This document shows positions 6,402 through 11,130 of a stretch of DNA of 11,130 nucleotides, piece after piece. This DNA comes from Gammaproteobacteria bacterium UBA4475. Lineage in GTDB: Bacteria > Pseudomonadota > Gammaproteobacteria > Pseudomonadales > Azotimanducaceae. The translations under genes and the position numbers were made by a program. The stretch spans positions 4,049 through 15,178 of the forward strand of contig DGOD01000382.1 in NCBI GenBank assembly GCA_002389265.1, given 5' to 3'. The notes below the pieces were generated by a model. That model ran no database searches. It was not told where the DNA came from and was given only the letters and a program-made list of their open reading frames with translations. Each line of letters begins with the position of its first letter. Positions within the stretch are counted from its first letter, which is position 1.

Positions 6402-6405
6402 CAAC

Positions 6406-7113
6406 ATGAAACACGTGATCATCGCTTTAAGCTTACTGACGTTTGCGCAGGTAAGCACCGGCGCCAGTAGTACCGAACTCAAGCCAGCCCCGGCGGCAGA
6501 TTCGACTGTCGCGCGCCTCGATACCTTTAACCAGCAGCTGCTGGTGATTCAACAAACCTGGTCGGTCAACAATTACCAATTGCAGGGCGGCGCACAGGCT
6601 ACCGCCTTTGAGGCTCTGCTGGCGCAAACTACGCAATTCACCCGAGACTATCCACAACGCGCCGAAGCCTGGGTCTGGCAGGGTATTGTACAGTCGACTT
6701 TCGCCGGTATTAAAGGCGGGCTAGGTGCGCTATCGTTAGCCAAGGCGGCGAAACAATCCCTGGAGACTGCGATTAAGCTGGACCCTGCAGCGCTGGCGGG
6801 CTCGGCCTTCACTAGCCTCGGGACGTTGTATCACAAGGTTCCCGGCTGGCCAATCGGCTTTGGCAACAAAGGCAAGGCTCAGGCGATGCTTGAAAAAGCC
6901 CTGGAGATAAGCCCGAATGGCATTGATGCCAACTATTTTTACGGAGAATTCCTGTTTGATGAAGGCGACTATGATCTGGCGCGACAGTACCTACAGCTGG
7001 CTCAGCAAGCACCAGCGCGGTTGGGTCGCGAACTCGCCGACGCCTCACGCCAAAGAGAAATCGCCGAACTACTGCAGCAGGTGGACGTCAAACAGGCCAA
7101 GAGCAAAGGCTAG
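6406..7113 (+). CDS. Exported tetratricopeptide-repeat protein
   Basis: A 235-residue product with a signal peptide (about 1-20, ending STGA) and helical TPR-like repeats: AKQSLETAIKLDP (115-127), AQAMLEKALEISP (158-170) and YDLARQYLQLAQQAP (189-203), each with the typical A-x-L/K-A-L..P ending. A distinctive VPGWPIGFG segment at 145-153 links the repeats. TPRs bind other proteins, and the export signal places it in the periplasm. In this operon it may assemble or export the product, but that is inference. The ATG at 6406 has AGGAG at 6394-6398, 7 nt upstream, overlapping the SDR stop. It is the last gene of operon 1; a terminator-like hairpin follows at 7159. Confidence 0.82.
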   Translation: MKHVIIALSLLTFAQVSTGASSTELKPAPAADSTVARLDTFNQQLLVIQQTWSVNNYQLQGGAQATAFEALLAQTTQFTRDYPQRAEAWVWQGIVQSTFAGIKGGLGALSLAKAAKQSLETAIKLDPAALAGSAFTSLGTLYHKVPGWPIGFGNKGKAQAMLEKALEISPNGIDANYFYGEFLFDEGDYDLARQYLQLAQQAPARLGRELADASRQREIAELLQQVDVKQAKSKG

Positions 7114-7158
7114 AGCAGGTTTTATGTCATCTAGAGTGTCCAACGACTTACCGGTAGG

Positions 7159-7190
7159 CTCGACGGCGTTCGCGCCGACGAGGCGATTTT
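7159..7190 (+). terminator. Terminator-like hairpin after operon 1
   Basis: Arms CTCGACGGCG (7159-7168) and CGCCGACGAG (7173-7182) pair with one A-A mismatch around a TTCG tetraloop. Four T's follow at 7187-7190 after a 4-nt gap. The stem is strong but the T-run is short and offset, so termination may be partial. It separates the TPR gene from the two-component genes. Confidence 0.5.
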
Positions 7191-7194
7191 CACT

Positions 7195-7241
7195 CAGCAG
7201 CTTGCTGGGCAGCGTGCCCGCATCAGCGCAGACCTGATGCG
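7195..7241 (+). promoter_or_regulatory. Leader hairpins enclosing the response-regulator start codon
   Basis: Two further stems follow the terminator-like hairpin: CAGCA-GCT-TGCTG (7195-7207) and a perfect 8-bp stem CGCATCAG (7219-7226) with CTGATGCG (7234-7241), loop 7 nt. The second stem contains the ATG (7237-7239). No Shine-Dalgarno sequence is visible before this ATG. Either an mRNA fold that hides the start, or a DNA palindrome used as an operator, would fit. Confidence 0.45.
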
Positions 7242-7893
7242 CATTCTGCTGGTGGAAGATGATGCACCACTGGCGCTGGGACTGCAGACATCCCTGCGGT
7301 CTGACAGCTACAGCGTTGACTGGGTCAATACCGGCCGGGCCGCCGTGGAAATGGTTCGGACCCAAACCAGCGAACTGGTCATTCTTGATTTGGGCCTACC
7401 CGACATGGATGGTTTAGAAGTGCTGCAGCAAATCAAGCAGATCGACAAGTCACTCCCGGTGCTAGTGTTAACCGCTCGTGATGGCCTGGAACACCGCGTC
7501 GAAGGCCTGGATCTTGGGGCCGATGATTATCTTGGCAAACCCTTTGCAATGGCAGAGTTGCTGGCTCGCCTGCGAGTCATGGAGCGTCGCCTTGGCACCA
7601 GCGTTAGCGCATTCTTGACAGTCGGAGACGTGGCCATCGACACGCGAGCCCATGTCATTCGTGTGGCCGGCCAACCACTAAATTTTTCTCGGCGCGAATA
7701 TATGATTATCAAAGCGCTGATGGAAAATACTGGGCGCATTCAATCTAAACCACAGCTGGAAAATACCTTGTATGAGTGGGGCGAAGAAGTCGCCAGCAAC
7801 ACCATAGAGGTTCACGTTCATCACCTGCGAAAAAAACTTCCACCTGATTTTATTAAGACGGTCAGGGGTGTTGGCTATATCGTGAATCCTTGA
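7237..7893 (+). CDS. OmpR-family response regulator, QseB/PmrA-like
   Basis: A 218-residue two-domain regulator. The receiver holds the acidic pair (EDD, 7-9), phospho-acceptor Asp51 (VILD), Thr79 and Lys101 (GKPF). The C-terminal winged helix has a recognition segment SNTIEVHVHHLRKKL, nearly the same as in E. coli QseB, and ends RGVGYIV. It should be phosphorylated by the neighbouring kinase and bind tandem half-sites. The one candidate box in this window is at 2665-2681 upstream of operon 1. The ATG gives the canonical MRILLVEDD start but lacks a Shine-Dalgarno site and sits inside an 8-bp hairpin. Its stop overlaps the kinase start by one base. QseB-like is a class statement; orthology is not claimed. 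Confidence 0.92.
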   Translation: MRILLVEDDAPLALGLQTSLRSDSYSVDWVNTGRAAVEMVRTQTSELVILDLGLPDMDGLEVLQQIKQIDKSLPVLVLTARDGLEHRVEGLDLGADDYLGKPFAMAELLARLRVMERRLGTSVSAFLTVGDVAIDTRAHVIRVAGQPLNFSRREYMIIKALMENTGRIQSKPQLENTLYEWGEEVASNTIEVHVHHLRKKLPPDFIKTVRGVGYIVNP

Positions 7894-9236
7894 TGAGCAT
7901 TCAGCGCTATTTAATCGTTTTGATTATTTCTATCATTACACTCGCCTCTTTTTTTGCCGCGCTGCATGGTTATCGCGCCAGCATGACGCAGCTAGACAAG
8001 GTATTCGATACCCAGCTACAGGCCATCGCCGAGGTCCTCGGATCAAACGCCGACATCTCTCGCGGTGCACCCATGTTGGTCAGCGGCCACTATGTATTTC
8101 AAGTTGTTGAGGCCGGTCAGGTTATTGCTCGCAGCGCTAACGCTCCCGCAGCTCAATTGTCTTTGGGCGCATCACCGCCGGGATTCAGCGATGATACGTT
8201 TATGGGCGAACGCTGGCGCGCGTTTACGCTGACCCAAGGGCAACGCACAGTGATCGTCGCGCAGCCTGCACAGCAACGGGTTGAGTCGGCTGAATATGTG
8301 CTTTACGAGGCCATCTTTCCCTTGGTAATGACCATTCCGATTATCGGCCTGCTGGTGCTGTATGTGATTCAGCAAAGTCTGCGGCCGCTCAGAGTTCTCT
8401 CTGATGAGCTGCGCGAAAAAGGTGTGAACGATCTTGCGCCAATTCATGTGGATGGCAACGCCGAAGAACTCAAGCCCATTGAAACCACTCTCAATCGGCT
8501 GTTCGATCGGCTCAGTGCCGCCTTCGAGCGTGAACAACAGCTGTCAGCTAACGCCGCCCATGAGTTGCGAACACCCATCAGTGTACTGACCATCAATGTT
8601 CACAACCTGACAAAGGCCTATAAGGAAAACAGCCTGACGCCAGACGCGTTTACAGAGCTGAAAAACAACGTTAATCGTATGGCTCATGTTATCGAACAGA
8701 TCATCGCACTGTATCGTTTCTTACCGGAAAACTTTACCGCTGCGCGAGTCGACGTCAACCTTGAGACCATACTGCAAGAAGTGATCGTGAATAATTACAC
8801 TGAAATTTCCACACAGGCACAAAGTGTCTCGCTGGAAACAGGGCCGATTTGGTTATCCGGTGATGCATTTTCGCTGACCACGCTGTTTGAAAACCTGCTG
8901 CATAACGCCATCAAGTACGGTGGCGCCGGCGCCGAGATTCGGCTAAGCGCCAGCCTGCAGGCCGACACCGCAAGGGTATTAATCGATGATTCTGGCACAG
9001 GACTCACCGAGCAAGATTATGAGCGCATTTTTCAGCGTTTTTATCGAGCCGGCGAACAGAGCGACGGCGTGCGTGGTAGCGGCTTAGGGATGTCCATTGC
9101 CCAACACATCATCGACTTGCATCAAGGCAGCATTCACTGTGAAAAATCACCCTTGGGTGGTCTGCGGGTCGTGGTGATATTACCCACACATAAACCGGCC
9201 CATGAACTGGCGCAGGAGCCGACCAGTGACGCTTAA
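7893..9236 (+). CDS. Sensor histidine kinase, QseC-like
   Basis: A 447-residue membrane kinase. TM1 is at about 7-25, a periplasmic sensor of roughly 115 residues of the two-component sensor kinase N-terminal type follows, then TM2 at about 140-161 and a HAMP-like linker. The H-box is AAHELRTP with phospho-acceptor His223. The N-box has Asn338 (ENLLHNA), and G1 (DDSGTG, 365-370) and G2 (GVRGSGLGM, 392-400) complete the ATPase domain, so it looks fully active. The ATG at 7893 overlaps the regulator stop (TGATG) and is probably translationally coupled; a TTG one codon earlier is possible. Its 3' end overlaps the cupredoxin gene by 11 bp. The stimulus is not readable from the sequence; neighbours suggest an envelope metal or redox cue. 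Confidence 0.92.
   Translation: MSIQRYLIVLIISIITLASFFAALHGYRASMTQLDKVFDTQLQAIAEVLGSNADISRGAPMLVSGHYVFQVVEAGQVIARSANAPAAQLSLGASPPGFSDDTFMGERWRAFTLTQGQRTVIVAQPAQQRVESAEYVLYEAIFPLVMTIPIIGLLVLYVIQQSLRPLRVLSDELREKGVNDLAPIHVDGNAEELKPIETTLNRLFDRLSAAFEREQQLSANAAHELRTPISVLTINVHNLTKAYKENSLTPDAFTELKNNVNRMAHVIEQIIALYRFLPENFTAARVDVNLETILQEVIVNNYTEISTQAQSVSLETGPIWLSGDAFSLTTLFENLLHNAIKYGGAGAEIRLSASLQADTARVLIDDSGTGLTEQDYERIFQRFYRAGEQSDGVRGSGLGMSIAQHIIDLHQGSIHCEKSPLGGLRVVVILPTHKPAHELAQEPTSDA
9214..9218 (+). promoter_or_regulatory. Shine-Dalgarno site fixing the GTG start of the cupredoxin gene
   Basis: AGGAG lies 7 nt before the GTG at 9226. An in-frame ATG at 9202 lies upstream of this site and would add eight residues ahead of the signal peptide. 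Confidence 0.65.
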
Positions 9237-9579
9237 ATTCACGCGTTGGCTCATTATGCTCGGGCTAATCGCGGCCGCCTTGACCTGCCAGGCCGAAACT
9301 AAAGCCTTTCAGCTAGCGATCAAAGATCATGTGTTTACTCCAGACAGAATTGTCATACCCGCCTATCAAAAGGTACGCCTGATCATTCACAACCAGGATG
9401 ATGTGGCCGAGGAATTTGACAGCTTTGCCCTTAACCGAGAGAAAGCCATCTTCGCAAATCGGCGCGCAACAATTTTCATCGGTCCTTTAGCGCCCGGGGA
9501 ATATAGCTTTTTCGGAGAATTTCATCCGGTCTCCGCCCGTGGCGTGATTATCGTGGAGGCCAACTCTGATGTTGATTAA
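9226..9579 (+). CDS. Small exported cupredoxin-fold protein
   Basis: A 117-residue protein with a signal peptide (about 1-23, ending CQA). The mature part follows the cupredoxin_1 pattern: FTPDRIVIPAYQ (37-48), EEFDS (62-66), REK (71-73), GPLAPGEYSFFGEFH (86-100) and GVIIVE (106-111). The mature chain has no Cys, so a blue type 1 copper site is unlikely; His35, His55, His100 and nearby acidic residues could bind a metal in another way. Related small cupredoxins are found beside FTR1-type permeases, as here. The gene overlaps the kinase end by 11 bp and the next gene start by 11 bp. Periplasmic metal delivery or sensing is inference. Confidence 0.8.
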   Translation: MTLKFTRWLIMLGLIAAALTCQAETKAFQLAIKDHVFTPDRIVIPAYQKVRLIIHNQDDVAEEFDSFALNREKAIFANRRATIFIGPLAPGEYSFFGEFHPVSARGVIIVEANSDVD

Positions 9580-10375
9580 CACTGTCATTCTTTTTCTTCG
9601 CGATCTGCTGCCCATATTTATTCTGCTGACTTATATTCGCGCTTTTGTCTGCCCACCTTTGCTAAACCGTTACACATTGGGCCTGGGGGCTTTGGTGAGT
9701 CTGGCGCTGATTCTTGTTTTGTTTGGAGTCTCGGCGAATGTCAGCGAAATGTTAGACGGTGCGGGGCTAGAGATACTGCGCGCGAGCATGATTATGCTTA
9801 GTTACTGCAGTCTTGTTATCGGCACGTTGCTGGCTACCCTGCAGCGTGAGCAACTGGCAAAACGATTTTTATTTGTCGGCATTATCTTATTCACTGTGGT
9901 TAAAGGCAGCGCCTTTTTGATCTTTTTTGACGTTTACCTACAACAGACTGATGCACTGTATACGGTACTGACGGGTATTTTTGTTGGAGGCAGTATTTGT
10001 TTGAGTTTCAGTGCGATTCATTTTTTCTTGCTGCAAGAGGGCTACGCCAGCCGCCTAAGACCCTTAATGGTGCTGTTTTGGTGGTTATTTCTGGCGGGCT
10101 TGCTGGGCCACGTTATCTCGCCCCTCGCCCAGGTGAATGTCCTTAGCACTGATTCAGCAGTCTGGAATACCGAATTTTTGATTCATGACAGTTCGGAATA
10201 TGGCCATATCCTCAAAGCCTTGGTCGGCTACGAATCAACCCCATCCCTCGCTTTCTTGTGGCTCTACAGCCTGGCGGTCTTGGTTCCCCTCGGATTGAGG
10301 TTGTTATCACGATTGTCCGCAGCCCACGCGCTGCTGCGCAGATTACTGGCTCATAAGCCAGAGGAACCATTATGA
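9569..10375 (+). CDS. FTR1-like integral membrane protein lacking REXXE motifs
   Basis: A 268-residue protein with about seven hydrophobic helices. Resemblance to FTR1-type iron permeases shows in overall size, in the TM1 start, and in the C-terminal VWNTEFL...YGHILKALVGYESTPS (199-225), which resembles the WDTS...G..L..L.GY..PS ending of that family. Both iron-binding REXXE motifs are changed: the TM1 site reads RDLLP (11-15) and the TM4 site reads KGSAF (112-116). Iron transport by the known mechanism is therefore doubtful. GGAGG at 9555-9559 is 9 nt before the ATG, which overlaps the cupredoxin stop by 11 bp. It may be a sensor or a transporter of something else. Family assignment is by pattern, not by alignment. 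Confidence 0.68.
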   Translation: MLINTVILFLRDLLPIFILLTYIRAFVCPPLLNRYTLGLGALVSLALILVLFGVSANVSEMLDGAGLEILRASMIMLSYCSLVIGTLLATLQREQLAKRFLFVGIILFTVVKGSAFLIFFDVYLQQTDALYTVLTGIFVGGSICLSFSAIHFFLLQEGYASRLRPLMVLFWWLFLAGLLGHVISPLAQVNVLSTDSAVWNTEFLIHDSSEYGHILKALVGYESTPSLAFLWLYSLAVLVPLGLRLLSRLSAAHALLRRLLAHKPEEPL

Positions 10376-11079
10376 AGTCTGTTTTCACAATAATCAGTCT
10401 CACGCTGTTGGCGCTATTGCCTGTCGTGCCAGCGACTGCAGATGGGCTGGTGGTCGATAAGGTTTACCATCCTTATGTGATTGCCAACGAACAAGAGTTT
10501 GAATGGCGCTTATTGTCGAGCCAAATGGACAAGGGCAACCGACTGGGCCAACGCCTGGGCTATGGTCACTCCTTCGGCGAACGGGTGACCGTTGAGATTT
10601 ATATGCTTGGCGAGCGCGACAGCCAGGAAAATTTCGGCTTGCAGGCCTATGAAATTGAAGCCCGCTGGATGATCACCGAACAGGGTCAATATTGGGCAGA
10701 CTGGGGCATGTTGTTTGAATTGGAAAAACAGCATCAGATCGATAACTGGGAAGCCAAGATTGGCGTGTTAGCCGAAAAGGAGTTCGGCAAATCGAGCCTG
10801 ACAACCAATCTGTTCGCGATTCGCGAGTGGGGACAAACGCTGCAAAGCGAATGGGAATCACAATTTCGAATGCAATATCGTTACCGCTTTATTCCGGAGA
10901 TACAGCCCGCCATAGAGCTATATATGGGTGAAGACTTTGTGGGCGTTGGCCCGGCAATGATGGGGTTGCATCGTTATACCGGGCAGCGGCAGATTAAGTG
11001 GGAGCTGGGCCTGATCACCGAAGTGGGGCACGCTGGTAAGGATCAGACCCTGCGCCTCGATCTTGAGTTCGAGTTCTAA
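10372..11079 (+). CDS. Predicted outer-membrane beta-barrel protein, function unknown
   Basis: A 235-residue product with a signal peptide (about 1-23, ending ATA) before DGLVVDKVYHPYV. The rest alternates polar and hydrophobic residues in many short strands (EFEWRLLS, VTVEIYML, YEIEARWMI, FELEKQ and so on), and it ends LRLDLEFEF with a terminal Phe, the usual signal for beta-barrel insertion. I recognise no named family. GAGGA at 10361-10365 lies 6 nt before the ATG, which overlaps the upstream stop as ATGA, so it closes operon 2. An outer-membrane partner for the cupredoxin and FTR1-like proteins fits the context, forming a set that spans the envelope; this is inference. Confidence 0.72.
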   Translation: MKSVFTIISLTLLALLPVVPATADGLVVDKVYHPYVIANEQEFEWRLLSSQMDKGNRLGQRLGYGHSFGERVTVEIYMLGERDSQENFGLQAYEIEARWMITEQGQYWADWGMLFELEKQHQIDNWEAKIGVLAEKEFGKSSLTTNLFAIREWGQTLQSEWESQFRMQYRYRFIPEIQPAIELYMGEDFVGVGPAMMGLHRYTGQRQIKWELGLITEVGHAGKDQTLRLDLEFEF

Positions 11080-11103
11080 GGCTTTCACCCATCGCCTAGA
11101 AAG

Positions 11104-11127
11104 GCCTCCGCTCGCCCAATCCGAGGC
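11104..11127 (+). terminator. Possible terminator stem after operon 2, cut by the window edge
   Basis: GCCTC (11104-11108) can pair with GAGGC (11123-11127) 25 bp after the last stop. The sequence ends 3 nt later, so a T-run cannot be seen. Position supports a terminator; the stem alone is weak. Confidence 0.25.
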
Positions 11128-11130
11128 TAT

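Noticed and set aside
8172..8537. 121-codon open frame on the minus strand inside the kinase gene
   Set aside because: Overlaps the sensor and HAMP coding region of an intact kinase; no independent support.

Overview
The window looks like chromosomal DNA from a free-living, probably aquatic gammaproteobacterium. GC content is moderate, genes are tightly packed with ATGA-type overlaps, Shine-Dalgarno sites are good, and the protein families (thermostable-hemolysin family, QseBC-like two-component pair, cupredoxin/FTR1-like set) are typical of that class. I cannot name a species.

Left part (1-2727), loosely organised. A GNAT acetyltransferase runs off the left edge on the minus strand (1-365). 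Upstream of it on the same strand is an exported metallo-beta-lactamase-fold hydrolase (447-1400). The stretch 1401-1768 has no gene. It holds a strong plus-strand hairpin with a T-run (1476-1516) and a degenerate tandem repeat of exact 17-bp period (1583-1670). A small lipoprotein (1769-2029, +) then faces a small two-TM protein (2092-2400, -), and a second gene-poor stretch (2401-2727) carries a likely regulated promoter.

Operon 1 (2728-7113, +) has five genes packed with overlaps of 4 bp or gaps of no more than 4 bp: a thermostable-hemolysin/autoinducer-synthase-fold protein, an AMP-binding acyl/aryl-activating enzyme, a heme-oxygenase-like putative diiron oxidase, a short-chain dehydrogenase, and an exported TPR protein. 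Together they look like a compact small-molecule pathway (activate, transfer, oxidise, reduce), possibly for a lipid- or amino-acid-derived signal. The product is unknown to me. The activating enzyme has Arg where the catalytic A10 lysine is expected.

Operon 2 (7237-11079, +) follows 123 bp later: a QseB-like response regulator, a QseC-like histidine kinase, a small exported cupredoxin-fold protein, a seven-TM FTR1-like membrane protein that has lost both iron-binding REXXE motifs, and an outer-membrane beta-barrel-like protein. The 123-bp leader holds three hairpins, and the last one encloses the regulator's start codon.

The two operons may be linked. Upstream of operon 1 lies a tandem half-site CTTAAG-N5-GTTAAG with a -10-like TATATT, which resembles the PmrA/QseB box, and the regulator's recognition helix is QseB-like. 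A working model is that the two-component pair, perhaps informed by the envelope cupredoxin/FTR1-like set, controls the biosynthetic operon. That model is inference.
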